Shown here: one piece after another, positions 17,785 to 25,462 of the stretch
How positions within the stretch are numbered: position 1 is the first letter of the stretch
How the letters are laid out: each line of letters begins with the position of its first letter
Assembly: GCA_048264105.1 (NCBI GenBank)
Contig: JBLXDJ010000005.1
Span: 62,001 to 126,000, forward strand
Origin: Oceanospirillum sp048264105
GTDB lineage: Bacteria; Pseudomonadota; Gammaproteobacteria; Pseudomonadales; Halomonadaceae
Direction of reading: 5' to 3'
Length of the DNA: 64,000 bases
Program-made: the position numbers and the translations under genes
The notes under the pieces: generated by a model
Told to the model about the DNA's origin: nothing
Database searches by the model: none
What the model saw: only the letters and a program-made list of their open reading frames with translations

Positions 17785-18005
17785 GTTTGCGAATTCTCCA
17801 TCAAGTTAATCAGCTTTTTTATAAATCAGATATATAACATCAAATTGGGTTGAAACATCCGGTTGCAAGGGGGAGGTGCATTTTTGTTGTCACATCGCGA
17901 TTGCTGCCGGTGGTTCGTTTTAAAGCATTATCCAACCAGATGCCCCTTTGATAACGCCCTATTTTTTTGGTTCCGTGAAAGTTCCCTAAAAAATGAAGTA
18001 TTTAC

Positions 18006-18034
18006 CAAAAAAATACCCCGGACATGCCGGGGTA
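18006..18034 (-). terminator. Terminator of the alaA-like gene
   Basis: TACCCCGG (18014-18021) pairs with CCGGGGTA (18027-18034). The plus-strand A-run 18006-18013 is a T-run on the minus strand. Confidence 0.9.
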
Positions 18035-18071
18035 CTGATCTGTGTGCCTGTTATCGGGCATCTGGCTGCGC

Positions 18072-19286
18072 TTACTGGCTGTATTTGCTCAGGAATCGGC
18101 CAATGCGGTTGATCGCATCTTCCAGCTGATCAACGTAAGGCAGAGATACGATACGGAAGTGATCCGGTTCCGGCCAGTTAAAGGCGGTACCCTGAACCAC
18201 CAGCATCTTCTCCTGTTTGAGCAGGTCGTAGGCAAACTTCTCATCATCGTGGATGTTAAAGCGTTTCACATCCAGTTTCGGGAACAGATAAAGCGCACCT
18301 TTGGGCTTCACGCAGCTGATACCGGGAATGTTGTCCAGCATCTCCCAGGCCAGATCCCGCTGCTCTTTCAGACGACCACCGGGCAGAATCAGGTCATTGA
18401 TGCTCTGATAGCCGCCAAGAGCGGTTTGTACCGCATGCTGCGCCGGTACGTTGGCGCATAAGCGCATGGAGGAGAGCATGTTCAGACCTTCGATAAAGTC
18501 TGAGGCCTTATGCTTGTTGCCGCTGATAATCATCCAGCCGGAACGGAAACCTGCCACACGATAGGATTTCGACAGACCGTTGAAGGTCAGAAAGAGTACG
18601 TCATCCGCCAGACTTGCGATGGAGGTGTGCTTCTCTTCATCGTAAAGAATTTTGTCGTAGATTTCGTCGGCCAGCACCACCAGATTGTGCTCGCGGGCAA
18701 CCTGAATAATCTCCTGAAGCAGGGATTCCGGATACAGAGCACCGGTGGGGTTGTTCGGGTTAATGATCACAATACCCTTGGTGCGCTCGGTGATCTTGCT
18801 GCGAATATCATTGATATCCGGATACCAGTCAGCCTGTTCGTCACAGATGTAGTGAACGGCTTTGCCGCCCGCCAGACGGGTTGCTGCGGTCCACAGCGGA
18901 TAATCCGGTGCCGGAATCAGCAGTTCATCATCGTCATTCAGCAAACCCTGAGTCGCCATTACGATCAGCTCGCTGACACCGTTGCCCAGATAGATATCTT
19001 CGATGGACACATTGTCGATTTTTTTGCGCTGACACTCCTGCATCACCGCCTTACGGGCCGAGTACAAACCTTTGGATTCGCAGTAGCCCTGGGCATTGGG
19101 CAGGTTATAAAGTACATCCTGCAGAATCTCTTCCGGTGCCTCAAAGCCGAATGGGGCCGGGTTACCGATATTCAGTTTAAGAATACGGTGACCTTCCTCT
19201 TCCATTCGTTTGGCTTCTTCAAGGACAGGTCCACGGATGTCATAACATACATTGTTCAGTTTTGTGGACTTTTTGATGGTTTGCAT
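18072..19286 (-). CDS. alaA: Glutamate-pyruvate aminotransferase, AlaA/YfbQ type
   Basis: A PLP-dependent fold-type I aminotransferase that makes alanine from pyruvate with glutamate as amino donor. The 404 residues start MQTIKKSTKLNNVCYDIRGP, the AlaA-type opening. PLP-site features are IVIINPNNPTGALYP, VVLADEIYDKI and the Schiff-base lysine in FNGLSKSYRVAGFRSGW. The C-terminal FRIVSLPYVDQLEDAINRI is also typical. The ATG at 19286 is used. It is a single gene ended by the hairpin at 18006-18034. Confidence 0.93.
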   Translation of the reverse strand: MQTIKKSTKLNNVCYDIRGPVLEEAKRMEEEGHRILKLNIGNPAPFGFEAPEEILQDVLYNLPNAQGYCESKGLYSARKAVMQECQRKKIDNVSIEDIYLGNGVSELIVMATQGLLNDDDELLIPAPDYPLWTAATRLAGGKAVHYICDEQADWYPDINDIRSKITERTKGIVIINPNNPTGALYPESLLQEIIQVAREHNLVVLADEIYDKILYDEEKHTSIASLADDVLFLTFNGLSKSYRVAGFRSGWMIISGNKHKASDFIEGLNMLSSMRLCANVPAQHAVQTALGGYQSINDLILPGGRLKEQRDLAWEMLDNIPGISCVKPKGALYLFPKLDVKRFNIHDDEKFAYDLLKQEKMLVVQGTAFNWPEPDHFRIVSLPYVDQLEDAINRIGRFLSKYSQ

Positions 19287-19485
19287 ACGGGTTCCGTTGT
19301 GCGGGCTAAGTGTTTGATTAGGCTGTGATGCCTCAGGGTATAGGAAAGCGATCCATATTAAATAATTTATCCGGCTTTGGTAAGCGGATAAATAGATGAA
19401 TAGTCTGACTGATGGGTTTTTTTAATCAGAGTGATATGCTGTTTTTCTGATAAACACGATTCAAACAATAAAAAGGACCGTTTAT

Positions 19486-20310
19486 ATGTCTGGAATGCAA
19501 GGTGAGGCTCAGCAGGTATCATCTGAACAGAACCCCGAAGCTCTGGTTCTGCGTCAGGATAAAGAAGGGGTTGCCTATCTGACCCTGAATCGCCCTAAGG
19601 CGTATAACGCGTTGTCGTTAGCCTGTATGCAGGAGCTGATTCATCAGCTGAATGCGGTAGCGGATGATAAGTCGGTTAAGGCGGTGGTTTTGTCCGGCAG
19701 CGGTAAAGGTTTCTGCGCCGGTCATGATCTGCGTGAGATGAAGGAGGGCGGCACTGAAGCCTTCTATCAGGAGACGTTTTCCACCTGTGCAGAGCTGATG
19801 GCCAAGGTGCAGTCGGTGCCACAGCCGGTGATCGCCAAAGTACACGGAATCGCTACGGCAGCGGGTTGCCAGCTGGTGGCGACCTGTGATCTGGCTTATG
19901 CTGCCGCAGATTCACGCTTTGCAACGCCGGGCGTTAATATCGGACTGTTCTGTTCAACCCCTATGGTTGCCCTGACACGGGCCGTTCATCCCAAGCATGC
20001 GATGGCTATGCTGCTGACCGGCGAGATGGTCGCCGCTGATAAGGCAGAAAGTATGGGGCTGATTAATGAGGCCGTTGCAGCAGATGAGCTGGATGCCCGG
20101 GTTGATCAGGTTGCAGCACTGATTGCGGCAAAATCATCCTACACGCTGAAAGTGGGTAAAGAGGCCTTCTATCAGCAGCGCGATATGACCCAGAGTGAGG
20201 CCTATAATCACTGCAGTCGGGTGATGACCGAAAATATGCTGGCTTATGATGCGCAGGAAGGGGTTGATGCCTTTTTGGGTAAGCGGTCTCCTTGCTGGCA
20301 AGGACGTTAA
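19486..20310 (+). CDS. Crotonase-superfamily protein, ECHDC3-like
   Basis: A 274-residue member of the enoyl-CoA hydratase/isomerase superfamily. The crotonase fold is clear (VAYLTLNRPKAYNALS, GKGFCAGHDLREM, GIATAAGCQLVATCDLAYAA, FATPGVNIGLFCSTP). The two glutamates that hydrate enoyl-CoA in true hydratases fall where this protein has Q (AAGCQLV) and G (FATPGVN). That pattern is shared with ECHDC3-type proteins, so ordinary hydratase activity is doubtful and the substrate is unknown. AAAAAGGACC precedes the ATG. Monocistronic and convergent with a diguanylate cyclase gene. Confidence 0.85.
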   Translation: MSGMQGEAQQVSSEQNPEALVLRQDKEGVAYLTLNRPKAYNALSLACMQELIHQLNAVADDKSVKAVVLSGSGKGFCAGHDLREMKEGGTEAFYQETFSTCAELMAKVQSVPQPVIAKVHGIATAAGCQLVATCDLAYAAADSRFATPGVNIGLFCSTPMVALTRAVHPKHAMAMLLTGEMVAADKAESMGLINEAVAADELDARVDQVAALIAAKSSYTLKVGKEAFYQQRDMTQSEAYNHCSRVMTENMLAYDAQEGVDAFLGKRSPCWQGR

Positions 20311-20340
20311 TCACAGTGGGCTCTGTCATGCTCTGAAACG

Positions 20341-20369
20341 AAAGTGGTTCAGCTGGACTGAACCACTTT
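20341..20369. terminator. Bidirectional hairpin between the crotonase and diguanylate cyclase genes
   Basis: AAAGTGGTTCAG (20341-20352), CTGGA loop, CTGAACCACTTT (20358-20369). It overlaps the last codons of the leftward cyclase gene. T-runs are poor, so termination strength is uncertain. Confidence 0.6.
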
Positions 20370-21554
20370 ATTACGACCGGTTTTCTTCGCCTCGTACAGG
20401 GAGTTATCGACCCTGTGTAGCGCGTCATTGAACTCTTCATCCTGTGCTAATTCACCCACACCGATACTGACAGTAAAGCGAACCGGTTCGTTGTCTTTGG
20501 AGGTAACCCAGGATTGCTCGCAGCGCATACGAATCCGTTCAGCGGCTTTCAGGGCGTTTTCGACAGAGGTGCCCGGAAGTATGGCGGCAAACTCTTCACC
20601 ACCATAACGGGTCAGGATGTCGCTGTTACGAAGCTCATCTTTCATGATCTGACTGAAGGCCTGCAGAACCCGGTCGCCGGTGAGATGGCCATGGGTATCA
20701 TTAATCCGCTTAAAGCGATCAAGGTCCAGCATCATAACGCTGACCGCAGGCTTCTCTGTTTTGCTCCAGATTCTGGTCAGCTCTTTCACTCTTTCCATCA
20801 TGATCCGGCGGTTCAGAAGACCCGTTAACGGGTCACGCGTTGCCTGACGATAGAGGCGTAACAGCATGTGCAGCTGCGCCTGGTTGGCCCAGAGGGCGAT
20901 CACCAGCAGGGTGGAGATTAACCAGAGATCTTTAAAGCCATCCAGTGTGAACAGAGTACCGGCAAAGAAATCGTTGTAGAGCAGAGTGACGATAAGACCT
21001 GCACCCAGAATGGTCGCTTCCATTATGGTGAGGGGGAAGACACTTAATATCGCCACCAGCAGAAACGGAATAAAGGTGTAGCCGATGAGCGCGGTATTGC
21101 TGTCCATCAGCTGAAACAGACTGGCGGTATAAAAGATAGCCGGAAAGGCGATCAGCAGGGTTAGACAGAGCAATGAGTGCTGAAGGTGGCGCTTGCGGGC
21201 GTTGTTTACCACCAGCAGTAGCAGCATCCCGCTGAACAGCATCAGGCGATAAAAGGCGATGACTCCCAGATCATCTGATTCCAGCAGCAGATAATCCATC
21301 GGAATCCAGAGGGGCGCAAAAATAGCGAAAACGACACTCAGGATATTAACGCGGGTACGGATATATTCGCTTCGGGCGGCGTTAAAGTCGTCGGAGTGGT
21401 ATCGGTTGGTCAGGGTGTCAAACAGGTTCAGTTCGGACAGCTTACGGTAAAGCCCTCCGGTTGCATCATCCAGAACGGTAGCGGTAGACGGGCTTTGACG
21501 ACGTTCCGTCTGAGGCGCATCGGTTTCCGGTTTTGAGGCAGAAGGGTTTTGCAT
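20349..21554 (-). CDS. Membrane diguanylate cyclase
   Basis: A 401-residue membrane-anchored c-di-GMP synthase. A cytoplasmic N-terminal segment (about 1-65) is followed by roughly six hydrophobic helices (about 70-235) and a GGDEF domain (about 240-400) with DPLTGLLNRRIM, LDLDRFKRINDTHGH and the active site RYGGEEF. An inhibitory I-site is present: RNSD lies five residues before GGEEF, so product feedback is expected. There is no periplasmic sensor domain; the helices may themselves be the input. It is a single gene. Confidence 0.92.
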   Translation of the reverse strand: MQNPSASKPETDAPQTERRQSPSTATVLDDATGGLYRKLSELNLFDTLTNRYHSDDFNAARSEYIRTRVNILSVVFAIFAPLWIPMDYLLLESDDLGVIAFYRLMLFSGMLLLLVVNNARKRHLQHSLLCLTLLIAFPAIFYTASLFQLMDSNTALIGYTFIPFLLVAILSVFPLTIMEATILGAGLIVTLLYNDFFAGTLFTLDGFKDLWLISTLLVIALWANQAQLHMLLRLYRQATRDPLTGLLNRRIMMERVKELTRIWSKTEKPAVSVMMLDLDRFKRINDTHGHLTGDRVLQAFSQIMKDELRNSDILTRYGGEEFAAILPGTSVENALKAAERIRMRCEQSWVTSKDNEPVRFTVSIGVGELAQDEEFNDALHRVDNSLYEAKKTGRNKVVQSS

Positions 21555-21738
21555 AGAAGAGCGGTTACCTTGTCGCTGGTCTCATCGGCTTGCCGTTAGC
21601 GGGCAAGCCTTTGGGGAAAAATGCTGGTTAGGTTATAGGAATAGGTTGATGGGATATTTGATATATATCAGTTAGAGAAATATTCCATAGGGTACTTTAG
21701 GCGGGTAAGGAGCCTGATCTTACATGCTCAGGAGGCTT

Positions 21739-22668
21739 TTATTCCGCTTTTGGTGCCTCTTTGCTCTGTGCCGACTGATTCCCGTTATCCTCTTCCGCAG
21801 GTATGTCACCTTCATCTTCTTCTGCAACCGGTTCCGGAATATCTTCCGGTACTTCAAGGGTGAGGCGTCCCATATGGCCGCCACGGAGATCATTCAGTAA
21901 GACCTCAGAGGCTTTGTGCCAGTCGATCTGACCACCGGCTTTCAGGCCGCCACGCTTGCTGGCAATAATCTCAAGCACCGCTTCCGGAGTTTCCGGCAGT
22001 TCTTTCATCTTGTAGCGGGTTGCCAGAGGTTGCGGATAACGTATCAGTAGCTCATTGGCAGCAAACATCGCGATATCGAGATAGTCGATAGCGGTGTTAC
22101 GGATTGCGCCAGAGGTGGCCAGACGGTAGGCGCTGTTCTGATCCTCAATACGGGGCCAGAGCACTCCGGGGGTATCAATAATGGCTATGCCGGATGGCAG
22201 GGCAATTTTCTGCTGGCGCTTGGTAACGGCTGGTTCATCGCCCACTTTGGCGACTTTCTTACCGGCAAGGCTGTTGATCAGCGTGGATTTGCCCACATTA
22301 GGAATGCCCATCACCATGACACGAACCGGGCGGTCTCTGCGGACCTGGCCTGCCATCTCTTTTACGATCTTTGGAATCTGTTTCAGCGTGCGGGATTCAG
22401 TTGTGGTAACGGTAATCGCACGGGTTTCATGCTGAGCTTCAAAGTGCTTAATCCAGCGTTTGGTCAATGCCGGATCGGCCAGATCATCCCGGCTGAGGAT
22501 TTTCAGGCAGGGCTTGTTGCCCCGTAGCTCATTGAGCATCGGGTTTGCGCTGGAGTAGGGCAGTCGGGCGTCCAGAACTTCAATAATGACATCAATTTCG
22601 GGCAGGGCGTCTTTAATCTGACGACGTGCCTTGTTCATGTGTCCCGGATACCAACCTAACATAGCCAT
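21739..22668 (-). CDS. ylqF: Ribosome biogenesis GTPase YlqF/RbgA family
   Basis: A circularly permuted GTPase of the YlqF/RbgA family that assists late 50S subunit assembly. About 309 residues. It opens MAMLGWYPGHMNKARRQI, then IIEVLDARLPYSSANP, and then the permuted G motifs. The G4-like motif reads SRDD where most relatives have (N/T)KxD. G1 is GIPNVGKSTLIN and G3 is DTPG. The acidic C-terminal tail is low-complexity. The ATG at 22668 (AAGGTGGG upstream) is used rather than an in-frame TTG at 22695. Confidence 0.92.
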   Translation of the reverse strand: MAMLGWYPGHMNKARRQIKDALPEIDVIIEVLDARLPYSSANPMLNELRGNKPCLKILSRDDLADPALTKRWIKHFEAQHETRAITVTTTESRTLKQIPKIVKEMAGQVRRDRPVRVMVMGIPNVGKSTLINSLAGKKVAKVGDEPAVTKRQQKIALPSGIAIIDTPGVLWPRIEDQNSAYRLATSGAIRNTAIDYLDIAMFAANELLIRYPQPLATRYKMKELPETPEAVLEIIASKRGGLKAGGQIDWHKASEVLLNDLRGGHMGRLTLEVPEDIPEPVAEEDEGDIPAEEDNGNQSAQSKEAPKAE

Positions 22669-22715
22669 AGGGCTTTCCCACCTTACTGAACGCAACTTTT
22701 TGAACGCAGCTTTTT

Positions 22716-22753
22716 TAACAAAACAAGCCGCCGTAGCGTCAGCTAAAGCGGCT
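22716..22753 (-). terminator. Terminator of msrB
   Basis: AGCCGCCGTAGC (22726-22737), GTCA loop, GCTAAAGCGGCT (22742-22753) with one mismatch. The minus-strand 3' side is T-rich (TTGTTTTGTT). Confidence 0.75.
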
Positions 22754-22814
22754 CAATTAAGCTGTAAAGTATATCAAGCAGGCAGGATTTAATCAGCAGT
22801 TTAATGGCGGCTGA

Positions 22815-23234
22815 TCAGTTTTCAGGTTCGGCGGCCGTAAAGTCCAGAGACGCAGAGTTGACGCAGTAGCGCAGGCCGGTTGGCTCAGGGCCATCGGGAA
22901 AGACATGGCCCAGATGGGCATCACAATGGCGGCAGAGGATTTCAGTTCGTATCATGCCGTGGCTGACATCCCGCTCTTCACGGATAGCATCTTGGCTGAT
23001 CGCCTGCCAGAAGCTGGGCCAGCCACTGCCGGATTCATATTTGGTATCGGAATCAAATAGTGGGCTTTTGCAGCAAAGGCACAGATATGTGCCTTTTTCG
23101 TGGTGGTTATAGTACTTGCCCGTGAACGGAGGCTCGGTGCCGCCACAGCGACATACGGCGTACTGTTCCGGTGTCAGTTCTTCCTGCCACTGCTGATCCG
23201 GTTTTTGTGATGGAGAGTGAGCTTGGTCAGTCAT
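22815..23234 (-). CDS. msrB: Peptide-methionine (R)-S-oxide reductase
   Basis: Repairs the R form of methionine sulfoxide in oxidised proteins. About 139 residues. It has the zinc-binding CxxC pairs (CLCC and CRHC), the family block SGSGWPSFWQAIS, SHGMIRTEILC, and the catalytic cysteine in RYCVNSASLDF. The ATG at 23234 (MTDQAHS) follows GGGAGCAACCTCT and is preferred over an in-frame TTG 15 codons earlier. It lies 41 bases after the coiled-coil membrane-protein gene and is probably cotranscribed with it. Confidence 0.95.
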   Translation of the reverse strand: MTDQAHSPSQKPDQQWQEELTPEQYAVCRCGGTEPPFTGKYYNHHEKGTYLCLCCKSPLFDSDTKYESGSGWPSFWQAISQDAIREERDVSHGMIRTEILCRHCDAHLGHVFPDGPEPTGLRYCVNSASLDFTAAEPEN

Positions 23235-23275
23235 AGAGGTTGCTCCCTTTAACAGGGTGGATAAAAACAGGTTGA

Positions 23276-24052
23276 TCAATCATAGACCTGTTTTTTCTTC
23301 CATTGATCCTCTTCTTCTACCATTTTTTCCAGTTCCTGGGTCAGCTGATCACCCTGCTGGCCTTCCAGTCGTTCCTGCTGCTCAAGTTTGGCTGCAGATT
23401 CTTCCAGCTCATCAATGCGTTTTTTGGTCGCCAGAATCTGGTCGGTATAGTCACCGCCCTGATTGTTTTTGCCCATCTCGCTGATTACACGACGGTAGTG
23501 AAGTGCTGCAATTTTAGGCTTCATCTCACGCTCGGATTTTTTACCGGCGGAGATATAAACTTCAATGATGGTTTGGGTAAAGGCTTTGCGCAGCTGTTTC
23601 AGGAATCCCTGTGCGGCACCGTGGGAGATTTTCTTCTCCTGATACTGCACTGATATATGTTTGTGCAGGAGTTTCAGGTTGCGACGTACATTGTTCGCAG
23701 TCTGAATATCTGTAACGGGAACGGTGGAGACGTTCTTATTCTTGGTGGCGAACTCAAGCATCTGTTTGGCATTTTCCAGATGCTTGGCTACTTTATCATC
23801 GGGATCGGCTTCATATTGTTGCTGAAAAAGTTCGACGATACTTCGGCAGAGGAAAACCCGCATATTCTGATCAAGATAATGAGCCGGAATCTCATCCATC
23901 AGAAACATAAGGTTTCTGGCTCTGTCTCCCAACGAGCGTAAATAGCGAATATGCTCGACACGCTTTTTTTCAGCAGCCTGCTTCGAGTAGACAATAAATA
24001 TGAGGCCCAGTGCTAATGAAAGCACAACGCCAAGAATGATCACTGATGACAT
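23276..24052 (-). CDS. Conserved hypothetical membrane-anchored coiled-coil protein
   Basis: A 258-residue protein of unknown function. One N-terminal transmembrane helix (about 3-22), then a mostly helical cytoplasmic domain, then a long charged coiled coil from about residue 200 to the end (ILATKKRIDELEESAAKLEQ). No enzyme motif is seen. A purine-rich AGGGAACCTGGA precedes the ATG. It is upstream of msrB in the same direction with a 41-base gap, so the two may be expressed together. Confidence 0.7.
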   Translation of the reverse strand: MSSVIILGVVLSLALGLIFIVYSKQAAEKKRVEHIRYLRSLGDRARNLMFLMDEIPAHYLDQNMRVFLCRSIVELFQQQYEADPDDKVAKHLENAKQMLEFATKNKNVSTVPVTDIQTANNVRRNLKLLHKHISVQYQEKKISHGAAQGFLKQLRKAFTQTIIEVYISAGKKSEREMKPKIAALHYRRVISEMGKNNQGGDYTDQILATKKRIDELEESAAKLEQQERLEGQQGDQLTQELEKMVEEEDQWKKKQVYD

Positions 24053-24333
24053 TCCAGGTTCCCTTTATCCTGAGCTTTGTAATTTTGCTATCCGGTAAGT
24101 GTTTCACTTTGTATCAAGTGTTCACTATATATGAAGACAAGCCTTCATATCCATTGCCTATCGGCATGATCCTGAAAAACTTAAAAAAGGCAGTCGTAAT
24201 ACACCTTGATGAATAATAAGAAAAAAATGCTCAGGGCGCGAATAATAAAGCCCTCAACAGAGGTGGTGGTTCATAGCCGTAACCGGTGAAAGCAAAGTAA
24301 TGGAAGTTTTTGATAAGAAACGAAAAAAAGGTG

Positions 24334-24362
24334 TTGACACCTTTTGGATCGCTCTATAAAAT
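24334..24362 (+). promoter_or_regulatory. Promoter of the tRNA-Glu/tRNA-Gly array
   Basis: TTGACA (24334-24339), 17-base spacer, TAAAAT (24357-24362), followed by a GC-rich GCGCGCC discriminator. That arrangement is typical of stable-RNA promoters under stringent control. It is 40 bases before the first tRNA. Confidence 0.85.
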
Positions 24363-24401
24363 GCGCGCCATCCTTCGATGAGGGGTTATTTGCAAGACCA
24401 C

Positions 24402-24477
24402 GTCCCATTCGTCTAGTGGCCTAGGACACCGCCCTTTCACGGCGGTAACAGGGGTTCGAACCCCCTATGGGACGCCA
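24402..24477 (+). tRNA. tRNA-Glu (TTC), copy 1
   Basis: 76 bases with encoded CCA. Acceptor GTCCCAT/ATGGGAC, anticodon loop CTTTCAC with anticodon TTC, T-loop GGTTCGAAC. First gene of the array. Confidence 0.97.
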
Positions 24478-24521
24478 TCTTTTCTGTCAGTTTGGTTTAG
24501 TCTGAATCGACAGTTTGTGAT

Positions 24522-24597
24522 GCGGGAATAGCTCAGCTGGTAGAGCACAACCTTGCCAAGGTTGGGGTCGCGAGTTCGAATCTCGTTTCCCGCTCCA
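24522..24597 (+). tRNA. tRNA-Gly (GCC), copy 1
   Basis: 76 bases with encoded CCA. Acceptor GCGGGAA/TTCCCGC, anticodon stem CAACC/GGTTG with loop TTGCCAA (anticodon GCC). Confidence 0.97.
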
Positions 24598-24622
24598 ATT
24601 TCAAATAACCAAAATCGGCTGC

Positions 24623-24698
24623 GTCCCATTCGTCTAGTGGCCTAGGACACCGCCCTTTCACGGCGGTAACAGGGGTTCGAACCCCCTATGGGACGCCA
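24623..24698 (+). tRNA. tRNA-Glu (TTC), copy 2
   Basis: Identical to copy 1 through the CCA end. Confidence 0.97.
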
Positions 24699-24742
24699 TT
24701 TTTTCTGTCTGTATCTGAATTTTCAGATACTCAGTATGTGAT

Positions 24743-24818
24743 GCGGGAATAGCTCAGCTGGTAGAGCACAACCTTGCCAAGGTTGGGGTCGCGAGTTCGA
24801 ATCTCGTTTCCCGCTCCA
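24743..24818 (+). tRNA. tRNA-Gly (GCC), copy 2
   Basis: Identical to the other tRNA-Gly copies. The spacer before it is related to, but not the same as, that of copies 1 and 3. Confidence 0.97.
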
Positions 24819-24857
24819 ATTACGCTGCGGTCAGAAGAAATTAGTTACATGTTATAC

Positions 24858-24933
24858 GTCCCATTCGTCTAGTGGCCTAGGACACCGCCCTTTCACGGCG
24901 GTAACAGGGGTTCGAACCCCCTATGGGACGCCA
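24858..24933 (+). tRNA. tRNA-Glu (TTC), copy 3
   Basis: Identical to copies 1 and 2. Starts exactly 456 bases after copy 1. Confidence 0.97.
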
Positions 24934-24977
24934 TCTTTTCTGTCAGTTTGGTTTAGTCTGAATCGACAGTTTGTGAT

Positions 24978-25053
24978 GCGGGAATAGCTCAGCTGGTAGA
25001 GCACAACCTTGCCAAGGTTGGGGTCGCGAGTTCGAATCTCGTTTCCCGCTCCA
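24978..25053 (+). tRNA. tRNA-Gly (GCC), copy 3
   Basis: Identical tRNA. The 44-base spacer before it (24934-24977) is identical to spacer 24478-24521. Confidence 0.97.
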
Positions 25054-25127
25054 ATATTTGCTTATTAAGCAGATGGTCAGAGCATGTAAGTCGGTCTTAT
25101 CGGAATTTACCTTTTTAAAGGTAGTGT

Positions 25128-25203
25128 GTCCCATTCGTCTAGTGGCCTAGGACACCGCCCTTTCACGGCGGTAACAGGGGTTCGAACCCCCTATGGGACG
25201 CCA
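25128..25203 (+). tRNA. tRNA-Glu (TTC), copy 4
   Basis: Identical to the other copies. Confidence 0.97.
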
Positions 25204-25207
25204 TTTT

Positions 25208-25283
25208 GCGGGAATAGCTCAGCTGGTAGAGCACAACCTTGCCAAGGTTGGGGTCGCGAGTTCGAATCTCGTTTCCCGCTCCA
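25208..25283 (+). tRNA. tRNA-Gly (GCC), copy 4
   Basis: Identical tRNA, only four bases after tRNA-Glu copy 4 (the other pairs are 44 bases apart). Last gene of the array. Confidence 0.97.
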
Positions 25284-25290
25284 AATTCTA

Positions 25291-25326
25291 AAAGCCCGTC
25301 GCATACTTATGCGACGGGCTTTTTTC
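25291..25326 (+). terminator. Terminator of the tRNA array
   Basis: AAAGCCCGTCGCAT (25291-25304), ACTT loop, ATGCGACGGGCTTT (25309-25322), continuing into a T-run. Confidence 0.95.
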
Positions 25327-25462
25327 GTTTCCGGCCTCTGGTTTTGAACTCTTCTGGTCATTGCCGTTTTCTGCTCCGGATCAAAAGCCCCGGATTAAAA
25401 GCAACGGACGTCCTGTCCCGTCTGTATTTCCCTTTCCTGAATAGATGATATTTTCGCCTGCT

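Noticed and set aside
24943..25347. Short frames over the tRNA array on both strands
   Set aside because: They read through tRNA genes; the peptides are the usual tRNA-derived artefacts.
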